The translations under genes were made by a program, and so were the position numbers. 64,000 bases of DNA from an uncultured Lachnospiraceae bacterium. GTDB taxonomy: Bacteria; Bacillota; Clostridia; Lachnospirales; Lachnospiraceae. Under the pieces are notes generated by a model that saw only the letters and a list, made by a program, of their open reading frames with translations, ran no database searches and was not told the origin of the DNA. Below are positions 1-8,384 of this stretch, in pieces. The DNA lies in NCBI GenBank assembly GCA_910588405.1, contig CAJUPT010000002.1, positions 1-64,000 of the forward strand. The letters run 5' to 3'. Positions within the stretch are counted from its first letter, which is position 1, and each line of letters begins with the position of its first letter.

Positions 1-95
1 TTCCAGGCCCCCTGACTCTGGAATAATTTCCGGCCACATCACGTGTCCGTAAATCCTCCCGGGGCCTGTACGGTCCGTTGCTGTTTTAGTTCCGC
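1..95. repeat. Dispersed hairpin repeat, family B (copy cut by window edge)
   Basis: This non-coding stretch matches the 101-bp unit found twice at 44033-44234. Shared blocks include GCCCCCTG, TCTGGAA, AATTTCCGGCC, TAAATCCT and CCGGGGC. The GCCCC and GGGGC blocks face each other and would form the closing stem of a hairpin. From about position 85 the sequence starts another unit (TTTTAGTTCCGC), so this may be a tandem copy as well. It lies just after the stop of the nitrogenase-like operon, where it could act as a transcript-end structure. Confidence 0.65.
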
Positions 96-123
96 AGCTC
101 CCCTCTTCAGGTCCGCCGCTATT

Positions 124-1377
124 TTACTCTCTACTTTCAAACCACTGATTCCACTGTTCTCCGATAAATACCGGAATATCCTTACGGTAAATCCTCCCCG
201 AATATCCCTCATGGGGAAATTCGATAAAGTCCACCGCCCTGTCCTTCGGCAGCGCTCTGCGGTAAATAGGGTCTGCAATTACCAGTTCGGCATCCTTCAG
301 CCGTTCTTCGATCTGGTCTTCATCCTCCAAAAATGCTCCGGCCCTGGCGGCGGTATCCAGCACACCCGGAATCCGCTCTTCTCGCCCTGTCAGCAGGCGG
401 TCCGCAAACAACTCTTCTGATTCCAGCGGGCAGATCACCGATACCCTGTCATATCCGTACTCCGCAATCAGGCTGCAGCGCAGAGCCATAGCCCAGACCC
501 ACTCGCCGATAATGTAAGTCTGCCGGTGGTTTCGTTCTGTTTTTCCGGCCACTCCGTCTATCTCCAACGCCAGCGGCAGCTGATTCTTTCCCGTAGCCGA
601 CGCCAGGTCCATTGCTTCCAGTACCCTGCGGGTCAGCTTCGGCCCTACCGGAAGCCCCAGAACCCATGGCGTCCCGTACATTTCTTCCAAAACTATCGCC
701 GTCTCAATCCCGGCCACGGACACCGCCACATTCACATCGGCTTCGCCGGCCCGGATCAGCGCTTCGAAATCACTTCCCATGGCCCAGCAGCTTTTCACCT
801 GATATCCCTCAGACTGAAAAACCTCTTTTAACGCCTCCACATTGCCTGTCACGGAGAAATCAAGAGGAGTTACGCCCAGAAGGTTTACACAGGGCTTCTG
901 GCCTCCGTCTGCTCCTGACAGCTGCTCCTTCGGCAGACAGAACTTTTTCGCCGCCTGAGCCAGCGCCATCCCGACGCCGGACACATAAGAATGGGTGCCG
1001 TTGGTGGCAAACCCGAATACCGGAATCCCCAGCCTGCGCTCTAACAACCTGGCAATCCCTTTAAAATCCGTCCCCATCATCATGGGAATCGGCGTGCCGG
1101 CAATGGCCACGAAACGGGGATGCAGCTCCTTCGCCGCCCGCTCCACATCCCGGAGCAGCTTATCATCGTCCCCCATCACCGCCTCCAGCTCCGACAGCCC
1201 GGAAACATATACCATACTGGGCATATCGTACCAGCGGGGTTCGTCATGGGTATTGTATGTAGAATTACAGCCGGAGGCGTCATGCATAATCACCATACCG
1301 CCCATCTCATACAGCGCCGAGCAGACCCCTGACACATCCGCCGTATAGGTGGACAGCACTCTCGATACCTGTCTCAT
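124..1377 (-). CDS. Nitrogenase component 1-type protein, second subunit (NifD/K-like, function unknown)
   Basis: A 417-residue member of the nitrogenase component 1 oxidoreductase superfamily (NifD/K/E/N, BchN/B, CfbD relatives). The ATG overlaps the upstream stop as ATGA, a classic translational-coupling start, and excludes the longer open frame that runs back to 1452. Cys19 (in SGVCSAL) and Cys37 (in DASGC) sit where the first two P-cluster ligands of NifD or NifK lie, but the position of the third ligand reads GTPIPM (Thr95), so only two cluster cysteines remain. No FeMo-cofactor ligand pattern is recognisable. It is the last gene of a three-gene operon with a NifH-like reductase. It should form a heteromeric catalytic component reducing an unknown substrate; nitrogen fixation is unlikely because no nifE, nifN or nifB is present in the window. 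Confidence 0.85.
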   Translation of the reverse strand: MRQVSRVLSTYTADVSGVCSALYEMGGMVIMHDASGCNSTYNTHDEPRWYDMPSMVYVSGLSELEAVMGDDDKLLRDVERAAKELHPRFVAIAGTPIPMMMGTDFKGIARLLERRLGIPVFGFATNGTHSYVSGVGMALAQAAKKFCLPKEQLSGADGGQKPCVNLLGVTPLDFSVTGNVEALKEVFQSEGYQVKSCWAMGSDFEALIRAGEADVNVAVSVAGIETAIVLEEMYGTPWVLGLPVGPKLTRRVLEAMDLASATGKNQLPLALEIDGVAGKTERNHRQTYIIGEWVWAMALRCSLIAEYGYDRVSVICPLESEELFADRLLTGREERIPGVLDTAARAGAFLEDEDQIEERLKDAELVIADPIYRRALPKDRAVDFIEFPHEGYSGRIYRKDIPVFIGEQWNQWFESRE

Positions 1378-2702
1378 CCGCAGCACCCCCATCCCTTTAC
1401 CTGAATAATCGACGGAACATCCTGCTCTCTGACCGCCTCTTCTTCCATCCACCGGGCCAGCCGGATGATTCCTTCATAGCCGTGAAGTCCACTGTTTTCC
1501 AGCATATTCAGGAAATGCCTGGTCCCGGTAAAGTAAGCCGCCTTCTGGCCGATGGCCAGCAGCCTTCCTCCATATTGCTCCGCCTCGTTTCTGGGAAGCA
1601 CCACCATCTTTCCATGAACCGTAGCGCTGATTTTCAGCTCCGGCGCATGCTCTTTCAGCCAGTAAAAATCCGGTTCCTCTTCCTTCCCGAAGCTGTCGGC
1701 GTAAACCGTAATCACCCGAATACCGTGGGAGATCAGCAGCCTGGCCAGTCCCAGAGGTCTGGTGGTAGCGTTAAAATCGATGGCCACCGGCATCCCGGCA
1801 AGAACCTTTGCCGCATGGGCCAGCGCCTGATCCGTTCGATCCTTTAACTCCTGTAAATCCGGCAGCGACAATCCCATGGCTTCGGCCGCCAGCTTAAGCT
1901 CCCCGTCGATTTCCTCATAACGATAGGAGACAGGCAGATAGAGCAGCTTCTGCTTCAGCCGCTGTTCCAGCGCCTCCCCGGCCGACAATGTGCCGGACTG
2001 GGTCACGATATTGACGCTGCTGGCCGCCATTTTCTGATATTCGTCGTAATCGCCGCAATAATTGATATCCCGCAGCTGCCAGCCTCCCTGTTCCAGCATG
2101 GAAAGAATCTCGCACTTTTCATAGAAAGGCTCCAGGTTCCCCACCACATTAACCATTTTTTCTTCCAGGGGAACCGGCTTTAGAAGACTGTACAGCTGCT
2201 GACGCATTTTCGCGTCCGGCGTAAATTTCGTTTTCCGCAAAATCGGCGTCATATAGCAATCGGTAAAATCCACGTTAGGGAATTCCCGCCGCAGCTTTCC
2301 GAATACGAATTCCATATCGCAGCCGATAAAATCATGAATGCAGCTGCTGAACACCTCCACCGCCCGGGGCAGCTTCGGCAGTTTATTCAATATATCCGTT
2401 ACGCCGTTTATTATCAGCTTTTCCATATCGCCCTTTAAGATATTCCGCTCCTGAATGGCAATCGTAGAAAAACGGTCCATGGCGTTCATCTCCGCTGCTG
2501 TCAGCACCACGCCCCGCAGACAGCTCTGGGCGCATACGAATACCTGGTGGCTTTCCGGAACCAGCGTACCCACATGCACGATATTCCAGGGCCCTCTGGC
2601 CGGCGCGGAATATTCCACGCCGCTGTCAAAAGGGGTAAGCGATCCGGCATCCTTTATTGTCATTTGCGCTCCCTTTGCGTCAGGATTCCTTAAATCAATC
2701 AT
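1374..2702 (-). CDS. Nitrogenase component 1-type protein, first subunit (NifD/K-like, function unknown)
   Basis: A 442-residue component-1-like protein. The ATG at 2702 overlaps the nifH-like stop by eight bases, which favours it over the open frame extending to 2777. Cysteines 57 and 61 (CAQSC) and 121 and 128 (SSC then IGC) are placed like the metal-cluster ligands of component 1 proteins; the block FSSCIHDFIGCD resembles the third P-cluster ligand region of NifK (TCMAEVIGDD). The protein ends with the unusual tail GWGCCG, two adjacent cysteines three residues from the end. It is sandwiched between the reductase and the second subunit with overlapping codons on both sides, so the three products are very likely made in fixed ratio. 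The substrate cannot be told from sequence. Confidence 0.85.
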   Translation of the reverse strand: MIDLRNPDAKGAQMTIKDAGSLTPFDSGVEYSAPARGPWNIVHVGTLVPESHQVFVCAQSCLRGVVLTAAEMNAMDRFSTIAIQERNILKGDMEKLIINGVTDILNKLPKLPRAVEVFSSCIHDFIGCDMEFVFGKLRREFPNVDFTDCYMTPILRKTKFTPDAKMRQQLYSLLKPVPLEEKMVNVVGNLEPFYEKCEILSMLEQGGWQLRDINYCGDYDEYQKMAASSVNIVTQSGTLSAGEALEQRLKQKLLYLPVSYRYEEIDGELKLAAEAMGLSLPDLQELKDRTDQALAHAAKVLAGMPVAIDFNATTRPLGLARLLISHGIRVITVYADSFGKEEEPDFYWLKEHAPELKISATVHGKMVVLPRNEAEQYGGRLLAIGQKAAYFTGTRHFLNMLENSGLHGYEGIIRLARWMEEEAVREQDVPSIIQVKGWGCCG

Positions 2703-3462
2703 TGCCGCCCTTTCCGCAGGCTTCCAGTACCTGCTTTGCCAAAGTTCTGTATTGCCCCGCCATGTCGCTGTCTCCAAAAGCCTCTATCACTGTTTTGCGC
2801 TGTTCATCCGCTTTCTGTACCACAGAACTGAATTCCAGCGTCCCCGTAATCTGTGAATGAATATCTTTCGCCAGCTCCTCCACCTTCTCGGTCTCCCGCT
2901 CCACATTCCTGCGGTTTAAGATGATGCCGCCTAAGGTAGCGTAGCCCCGCTCCGCAAAATTGTCCACCGCCATAGCGATGTTGGCCGCCGCATAAATGGC
3001 CATGTTCTCGCCGGAAGTCACCACAAATACCTTCTCGGCATATCCCTCCCGAATCGGCATGGCGAAACCGCCGCATACCACGTCGCCCAGCACATCATAA
3101 AGAACGATATCCGGCTTGTAAATCCGGAACGCGTCCTTTTCCTCCAGCGTTTCCAGCGCGGCGATAATGCCCCGGCCCGCGCATCCCATGCCCGGCACCG
3201 GTCCGCCGGCCTCCACACATAAGACGCCTTTATAACCCGGCGTCACCATCTCTTCCAGCGTAACCGCCTTTCCCTTTTCCCGGATCAGCTCCAGTACCGT
3301 CTGTTTTTTCATCCCGCCGTGAAGATTAAAGGTGGAGTCCGCTTTCGGGTCGCAGCCAATCTGCATCACCGTCATCCCGTTTTCCGCGAACACCGCCGCC
3401 AGGTTGGAAACCGTGGTGGACTTGCCGATTCCGCCTTTTCCGTATACCGCTATCTTGATCAT
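2695..3462 (-). CDS. NifH-like ATP-dependent iron-sulfur reductase
   Basis: A 255-residue P-loop ATPase of the NifH/BchL/CfbC group, which bridges two subunits with one 4Fe-4S cluster and passes electrons to a component 1 partner on ATP hydrolysis. Visible are the P-loop GKGGIGKS (8-15), the switch-like GCDPKADST (36-44), and both cluster ligands, Cys94 (GMGCAGRG) and Cys130 (VVCGGFAMP). The start at 3462 has a GGGAGGAA ribosome binding site; the upstream in-frame region is part of a repeat. It heads the operon with two component-1-like genes. Because the classical nif accessory genes are missing nearby, it is called NifH-like rather than nifH. Upstream lies a hairpin-rich dispersed repeat also found before serS. 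Confidence 0.9.
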   Translation of the reverse strand: MIKIAVYGKGGIGKSTTVSNLAAVFAENGMTVMQIGCDPKADSTFNLHGGMKKQTVLELIREKGKAVTLEEMVTPGYKGVLCVEAGGPVPGMGCAGRGIIAALETLEEKDAFRIYKPDIVLYDVLGDVVCGGFAMPIREGYAEKVFVVTSGENMAIYAAANIAMAVDNFAERGYATLGGIILNRRNVERETEKVEELAKDIHSQITGTLEFSSVVQKADEQRKTVIEAFGDSDMAGQYRTLAKQVLEACGKGGND

Positions 3463-3537
3463 CTCTGTTCCTCCCAAATGAAGCTGAAACGACTGCTTGC
3501 CCGGAGAGACTCTTTCAATCATAAAATAGGAAGCCTG

Positions 3538-3722
3538 CTTCGCAGGATTCTGCGCCGCACACATATTGCACTTAGCGAGGTTTTTTCGAGCTTAGTGCAA
3601 TAGCGCACACTGTGAACGCGTCGCTTTCAAGCGACAACTTCCTCTGCGTTTGCGTGTGCATCCTTGCGGAGCATTTTTGTATCATAGGAAAGTTCGGAGG
3701 ACTTTCCTATGATACAAAAAAG
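3538..3722. repeat. Dispersed multi-hairpin repeat, family A, copy 1 (upstream of nifH-like gene)
   Basis: Reading towards the nifH-like gene the element contains a perfect inverted repeat with 20-base arms including TATCATAGGAAAGT (3674-3720), then a GTCGC-N6-GCGAC hairpin, a longer stem around GCACTAAGC, and the block GAATCCTGCGAAGCAGG. The same blocks occur in the same order and orientation upstream of serS (37144-37280). The outer stem carries T5 on one side and A5 on the other, so it is not an ordinary intrinsic terminator. It fills most of the gap between the nifH-like gene and the ABC transporter. Confidence 0.65.
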
Positions 3723-3814
3723 CCCTCACCAAATGGTGAAGGCTTCCATAATTCCATGTATCACAGAACAACCCAACAAAATGTGCCACAGGCACACTCC
3801 TGCTGGACCCTTTA

Positions 3815-3843
3815 CAGAAAATCCGCCCCACAATTTGTGGCGG
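3815..3843 (-). terminator. Possible terminator of the amino acid ABC transporter operon
   Basis: On the minus strand, downstream of the ATPase gene, an interrupted stem (CCGCCACAA facing TTGTGGGGCGG) is followed by ATTTTCT. The T run is short, so the call is tentative. The rest of 3844-4004 shows nothing recognisable. Confidence 0.4.
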
Positions 3844-4004
3844 CTTCTCTGCCTTTCTGCCTTCCGACTCCGAACATATCATCATCCACTCAGTGCAAAA
3901 ATTTAAGATCTTTTCCAAGGTTTATCCGCAGAAGCTTCTTTGGATTCACCTTTTATATTGTATTTTTTTGGTATCCTTATCTTACCACAAAACACCTGCT
4001 TCTG

Positions 4005-4748
4005 TCAACCCTGACGGAAACGGCTTAAAAATTCCTGGGTCCGCTGATTCCTGGGCGCTTCAAAAATCTGTTCCGGCTTTCCTTCTTCCACAATCACGCC
4101 GTCCGCCATAAACACCACATGGCTGGACACATCCCGGGCAAAGGCCATCTCATGGGTCACGATGATCATCGTAAGCCCCTCCTTCGCCAGCGCCCGCATG
4201 ACGCTCAGTACCTCGCCCACCATCTGGGGGTCCAGCGCTGAGGTAGGCTCGTCAAACAGCAAAAGCTCCGGCTCCATGGCCAGCGCCCTGGCGATGGCCA
4301 CCCGCTGCTTCTGGCCGCCGGAAAGCTGTCTGGGTTTTGCGTTGATGTAAGGGGCCATATCTACCTTTTCCAAAAACATCATGGCATTTTTCCTGGCCTC
4401 AGCCTTATCTTTTTTCAGCACCTTAACCTGGCCCACCATACAGTTATCCAGTACGGTCATATTGCTGAACAGGTTAAAATTCTGAAATACCATTCCCACC
4501 TTCGCCCGGTAAGCGGGGGCATTCATTTTCCGGTCCGTGATATCGGCCCCGTGGTACAGAATCTGTCCCGAGGTAGGCGTCTCAAGCAGATTGACGCAGC
4601 GCAGCAGCGTGGATTTTCCGGAACCGGAGGCCCCGATAATACAGGTCACGTCCTTTGGCTTCACCGAAAAGTCGATATCCCGCAGCACCACATTTTTGCC
4701 GAAGGTTTTGCTCAAATGATGAATTTCCAAAATATTGCCGTCACTCAC
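4005..4748 (-). CDS. Polar amino acid ABC transporter ATPase (GlnQ/HisP family)
   Basis: The 247-residue cytoplasmic ATPase of an amino acid importer. It carries Walker A (GASGSGKST), the Q-loop (FQNFNLF), signature LSGGQ, Walker B (LLLFDEPTSALD) and the H-loop histidine (VTHEM), with the length normal for the family. It starts with GTG: the GTGA sequence overlaps the permease stop, indicating translational coupling. It is the last gene of an operon encoding binding lipoprotein, permease and ATPase; only one permease gene is present, so the membrane part should be a homodimer. The substrate is probably a polar or basic amino acid or a cystine-like compound, but this cannot be decided from sequence. 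Confidence 0.93.
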   Translation of the reverse strand: MSDGNILEIHHLSKTFGKNVVLRDIDFSVKPKDVTCIIGASGSGKSTLLRCVNLLETPTSGQILYHGADITDRKMNAPAYRAKVGMVFQNFNLFSNMTVLDNCMVGQVKVLKKDKAEARKNAMMFLEKVDMAPYINAKPRQLSGGQKQRVAIARALAMEPELLLFDEPTSALDPQMVGEVLSVMRALAKEGLTMIIVTHEMAFARDVSSHVVFMADGVIVEEGKPEQIFEAPRNQRTQEFLSRFRQG

Positions 4749-5545
4749 GCATCTTCCCCCTTTCTGGTATCCGGGTATCTGTACATACCGCTGGTATGAG
4801 CCAGCGTATCCGTGGTGGCCAGGTCATAATTGTCCGGGCCGTCCAGCTTGCTCTCCCAGAACCGCAGAATCCGGGAACAGGTAAAGGTCAGAATAAAGTA
4901 AATGACCATGGCAATGGTAAATGCCTCAAAATACGTATACAGCGCTCCCGCCACGCCCTTGGTCGTGTAGAACAGCTCCACCACGCCGATTATGGACAAA
5001 ACGCAGGTATCCTTGATATTGATAATCAGGTTATTGCCGATCTGGGGCATAATATTTCTCAGCGCCTGAGGCAGAATCACATTCATCATCGTCTGTACGT
5101 GGGTCATGCCGATGGCCATCGCTCCCTCCGTCTGGCCCGGATCGATGGAAAGAATACCGCCCCGCACTGTCTCAGACATGTAGGCCCCGGTATTGATGGA
5201 CACAATGAAAAACGCGGCGAACCATGTCGACATATTATAATGAAAAATAGCGGACGCCCCAAAATAGATAAACATGGCCTGGGCCATCATGGGCGTTCCC
5301 CTGAACACTTCCACATAAATATTTAAAATCAGTTTTATGACCCACAACAGAATTCGTTTTACGATGTGATCTTCTTTTGAAACCGGTATCGTCTGCACGA
5401 TGCCGACGGCAAATCCAATCAGGCAGCCGATCAGGGTGCCCACCAGGGCAATGATCATCGTCTTGCCTGCTCCGATCAGAAAGGATTCGCCGTACATGGA
5501 AAGAAGATAACCGATTCTTCCCATAAAATCCTGTGGCAAACTCAT
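4745..5545 (-). CDS. Amino acid ABC transporter permease (HisM/GlnP family)
   Basis: A 266-residue inner-membrane permease with several hydrophobic spans and the EAA-type loop (TEGAMAIGMTHVQTMMNVILPQAL) that docks to the ATPase. The residues IYVEVFRGTPMMAQ match the family motif at the cytoplasmic end of an early helix. The ATG at 5545 has an AAGGAG site; the frame stays open upstream to 5605 without a better start. It sits between the binding protein, from which it is separated by a stem-loop that may lower its expression, and the ATPase, whose GTG start it overlaps. Confidence 0.93.
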   Translation of the reverse strand: MSLPQDFMGRIGYLLSMYGESFLIGAGKTMIIALVGTLIGCLIGFAVGIVQTIPVSKEDHIVKRILLWVIKLILNIYVEVFRGTPMMAQAMFIYFGASAIFHYNMSTWFAAFFIVSINTGAYMSETVRGGILSIDPGQTEGAMAIGMTHVQTMMNVILPQALRNIMPQIGNNLIINIKDTCVLSIIGVVELFYTTKGVAGALYTYFEAFTIAMVIYFILTFTCSRILRFWESKLDGPDNYDLATTDTLAHTSGMYRYPDTRKGEDA

Positions 5546-5682
5546 GACTGTACTCCTTTTTAAAATCCGGCCGTATATAACGCCGCATAAAATTCGGCGC
5601 AACATACCATACCGTTCAGATCAGGCAAAAAAATTTATCCTGAATCATAATGATGCGGCGCTGCTTTCCGGATACGATCGTA

Positions 5683-5747
5683 ACAAAAGCGGACACAGCT
5701 GCTCCCATGAATACCCAAAGGGCATATCACATAATGCGTCTGTGTCC
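5683..5747 (-). terminator. Intercistronic stem-loop after the binding-protein gene
   Basis: On the minus strand GGACACAG pairs with CTGTGTCC across about 41 bases and is followed by GCTTTTGTT. Lying between the binding protein and its permease, it is likely a partial terminator or 3' stabiliser that allows more binding protein than membrane components. This role is inferred from the position. Confidence 0.5.
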
Positions 5748-5768
5748 ACCCGGATTAAATTTCTTTAA

Positions 5769-6755
5769 TTAGTTAGACAAAGGCTGCACGGAGATGGCGT
5801 CATCCATCATTTTCGTGTAGTCCTCCGGCGTCATCTCTGCCAGAACACTGTTGATGGCATCCTTCAGCTCCGTATTTCCTTTCTGTAAAGAGATACCGAT
5901 ATTGATTTCCTCTTCGGAAACCTCAAAAGCGCCCTCCGTATCGGAGAAGTCCAGCAGCTTAAAATCAGGATAAGCCACGCAGGCCGCCATAGCGGTAGGC
6001 ATATCCGTTACAACCAGGTCGCATCTGTCGGAATTCAGCGCCACCAGCATAGCCGGAGCAGATTCTTGAGCGGGCAGAATATTCGCCTCCTCAATCTGAG
6101 GCAGGCAGACGTCATACCATACGGTGTTCAGCTGTGAGGTACAGGTCGCCCCTTTCAGATCGGCAACGCTGGCCGCATCCGCATATTTTCCGTCGCTCTT
6201 TACCAGCGTCACGATAGAAGCATAGTAATAAGGCTCCGTGAAATCTACGGACTGCATCCGCTCCGCGGTAATGGACTGTCCCGCGATTACGCAGTCAACG
6301 GTACCGGACTGTACGGCAGGAACCAGGGAATCCCAGTCCAGCTTCACAATTTCCAGCTCATACCCCAGCTTGTCCGCGATATGCTTTGCCATCATCACGT
6401 CATATCCGTACGCGAAATCAGAGCTTCCGGAAATCGGCAGCGCGCCGTTGGCATCCGTGGGCTGGGTCCAGTTATAAGGCGCATAGCCACACTCCATGGC
6501 GACTTTTAATACTTTTCCGTCTTCCGCTGCCGAAGCGGTGGTACCGGCTTCTCCGGCAGCCGCGGTTGTTCCGTCTTCTCCTGCCGCAGCAGTCGTTCCC
6601 GCTTCCTGCGCCGTCTCCTTGGCATCTGCGCCGCCGGTTTCCTGGTTTGCAGCAGTTGTGGCAGGCGTATCCCCTTTGGAACCGCAGGCGGTCATCGCGC
6701 ATACGCAAATCATGGCCAACAGCAACGCTGTCAGCTTTTTCATAGAATGCTTCAT
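5769..6755 (-). CDS. Amino acid ABC transporter substrate-binding lipoprotein
   Basis: A 328-residue family 3 solute-binding protein, anchored outside the membrane by an N-terminal lipid. The signal peptide (KKLTALLLAMICVCAMTAC) ends in a lipobox with Cys24. A low-complexity spacer rich in Ala, Thr, Gly and Glu follows, containing three 9-residue repeats, before the ligand-binding fold (roughly from KVLKVAMECGYAPYNW onward). The block DWDSLVPAVQSGTVDCVIAGQSIT...R is typical of this family. The start was chosen for its GAGGAGG site. It is the first gene of the transporter operon and has a near-consensus promoter at 6895-6923. Confidence 0.93.
   Translation of the reverse strand: MKHSMKKLTALLLAMICVCAMTACGSKGDTPATTAANQETGGADAKETAQEAGTTAAAGEDGTTAAAGEAGTTASAAEDGKVLKVAMECGYAPYNWTQPTDANGALPISGSSDFAYGYDVMMAKHIADKLGYELEIVKLDWDSLVPAVQSGTVDCVIAGQSITAERMQSVDFTEPYYYASIVTLVKSDGKYADAASVADLKGATCTSQLNTVWYDVCLPQIEEANILPAQESAPAMLVALNSDRCDLVVTDMPTAMAACVAYPDFKLLDFSDTEGAFEVSEEEINIGISLQKGNTELKDAINSVLAEMTPEDYTKMMDDAISVQPLSN
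6519..6599. repeat. Three 27-bp coding repeats in the lipoprotein linker
   Basis: Three consecutive 9-codon units encode GTTAAAGED, GTTAAAGEA and GTTASAAED in the spacer between lipid anchor and ligand-binding domain. Such repeats can change in number by slippage and alter the distance of the binding domain from the membrane. Confidence 0.85.
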
Positions 6756-6894
6756 AATTCTTTTTCCTCCTCTGCCTAATTGTAGTTCTCTTAATAAATC
6801 ACTTATCATTTCCCAGCATTTTAACGATGCTGCAAAAAAATATCACAAAAACGCAGATGTTACACCGCTTCTTTGCGACATTACAAGTATTAAC

Positions 6895-6923
6895 ATTATA
6901 AAGGCATTAACCTGTAAAGTCAA
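6895..6923 (-). promoter_or_regulatory. Sigma-A promoter of the amino acid ABC transporter operon
   Basis: On the minus strand TTGACT is followed after 17 bases by TATAAT. The start of transcription should lie near 6888, giving a leader of about 130 bases before the binding-protein gene. No known riboswitch pattern was recognised in the leader. Between the promoter and the DUF2284 gene (6924-7184) nothing else was seen. Confidence 0.85.
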
Positions 6924-7184
6924 TAAAACCCTGACCAGTTCCTGTATTTTTTTCGGGATTTTGTTATATTTATACTCTTTTTCTGTCAAACCAGCGTACC
7001 ATATCGCTCCTGTTCAGGCAAAACGCCATGTAAATTTTTTACAGTACCGCGATACCTTCACCCAACGATACCTCCACAGAGACTGTCCGGACAAAGCGAA
7101 AGTATCGTCTCTTTCTAATACTTTACCACCCAAAACAAAGCCCATGTCATTTACCGTTTTTCCAGGTGTCCGCATGTCAGCAGC

Positions 7185-7736
7185 TCAGCGCAGCAGCCCG
7201 CATACCAGCACAAAATAATGGGGCAGCTTTCCTTCCTCCATCCATTCCAGCTCGATTCCCATCAGTTTGCTTAAGGTAAGCCCCACATTGCCCCCCAGGG
7301 ATTCGATGGAATAGCGCATCTGATCCGGGAAGCGACAGGGCTCATTCTCTTTTCGGCCGCAGCTCCCCTTGCACAGCAGACAGGACCCTGCCGACAGGCT
7401 GATACTGCCCGGCGTCTTCTGCTCCCGATCAAACAGTTCTCCGGAAAGCTCCTGTTTAACCGTTTTCAGAGAAGCATCCATGATCTCCTGAAGTTCTTGC
7501 GACGGAAACACCTTTCCCGCATACGCCTCATCGAACACGATCTTCACCGCCACAAGCTCCAGCGTCGTATACTTGTTCCAATACTCCAACACATCAAAAT
7601 CATAGGGCGGACAGGACCATACTTTTTCATAATTAGGACATGCCCTGCAGCATTCCAGGAATGTGTCCACATCCACATAATTCTTTACGTATTCCGCAAC
7701 CGGAACCGTGGCCTCAAAACGCTCTGTTGTGTACAT
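7185..7736 (-). CDS. DUF2284 predicted metal-binding protein
   Basis: A 183-residue cysteine-rich protein matching the DUF2284 pattern: an N-terminal CCRACPNY...WSCPPY block (about residues 29-44) and a second cluster SCLLCKGSCGRKENEPCRFP (about 118-137). The nine or so cysteines suggest an iron-sulfur or other metal centre; no function is established for the family. The AGGAGGAGGGG site just upstream fixes the start. It stands alone between the ABC transporter and feoB. It is often found in anaerobes, which fits the host. Confidence 0.85.
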   Translation of the reverse strand: MYTTERFEATVPVAEYVKNYVDVDTFLECCRACPNYEKVWSCPPYDFDVLEYWNKYTTLELVAVKIVFDEAYAGKVFPSQELQEIMDASLKTVKQELSGELFDREQKTPGSISLSAGSCLLCKGSCGRKENEPCRFPDQMRYSIESLGGNVGLTLSKLMGIELEWMEEGKLPHYFVLVCGLLR

Positions 7737-8384
7737 ATCAAACCCCTCCTCCTACATTCATTCCACTTTTTTCTTTTTCATTCCACTGTTTCATCGCCTG
7801 CTCTTTTGAATCTCCGCATATGAGACGCTCCTGGTCCCGCTCCAAAATCAGCCCCGTCCGGAACAGAAGATCAGACTATCATCTGCCATAACCGGCACTA
7901 TCTGCTTTTACAATTTCATTATATATAAATAACGCTGTGAAACAAATAACGCATTGTGCCAGTCAACGGCATTTTTTAGACAACGGCCTCTATCAAAACC
8001 TTGTCTCCCAGTACAATCCTGTTCACACCCACCTTCTTTTTCTTATTGACATTAAAACTGAGCATGTATCCCTTATCCTTGTGATAATAATCCGGATAAT
8101 CGGCCGGCTGTGTTTCCCCTCTTTCATTAATTTCATTATACTAAAATCGGCACTGCTAATCAAGAGATTAACAGTGCCGACCAATGCCGCTTTCGGGCCA
8201 ATATGCCAGAACCGCCCCAACCCAGTCACACAGTTCCCTTTCTCTCATACATTAATATAACGAGTAAAATATGTACGCTCAATGTCTCGCCTGTGTCTGA
8301 TTTTGTAAGATCACTTTTCATCCGCCGCAAAAAGTCGGCATAAAAGAGCTGCAAGCGTACATCAATGATAATGGGAGGTATCAC
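7737..8384. other. Long intergenic region between DUF2284 gene and feoB
   Basis: No convincing gene was seen in these 648 bases; open frames on both strands lack ribosome binding sites and family features. The one clear structure is a 15-bp stem-loop at 8147-8180. No Fur or DtxR box could be identified by eye in front of feoB. Confidence 0.6.
8147..8180 (-). terminator. Strong stem-loop upstream of feoB
   Basis: TCGGCACTGCTAATC faces GATTAACAGTGCCGA across a four-base loop, with one mismatch. On the minus strand the stem is followed by TTTTAG, so it could stop leftward transcription; on the plus strand there is no T run. No minus-strand gene that it would end is visible, so the role is unclear. 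Confidence 0.45.

Noticed and set aside
124..3462. Genuine nitrogen-fixing nif operon
   Set aside because: Cluster ligands incomplete and no nifE, nifN, nifB or nifV in the window.
7937..8260. Open frames on both strands upstream of feoB
   Set aside because: No ribosome binding sites, no motifs, and they run through the 15-bp stem-loop.
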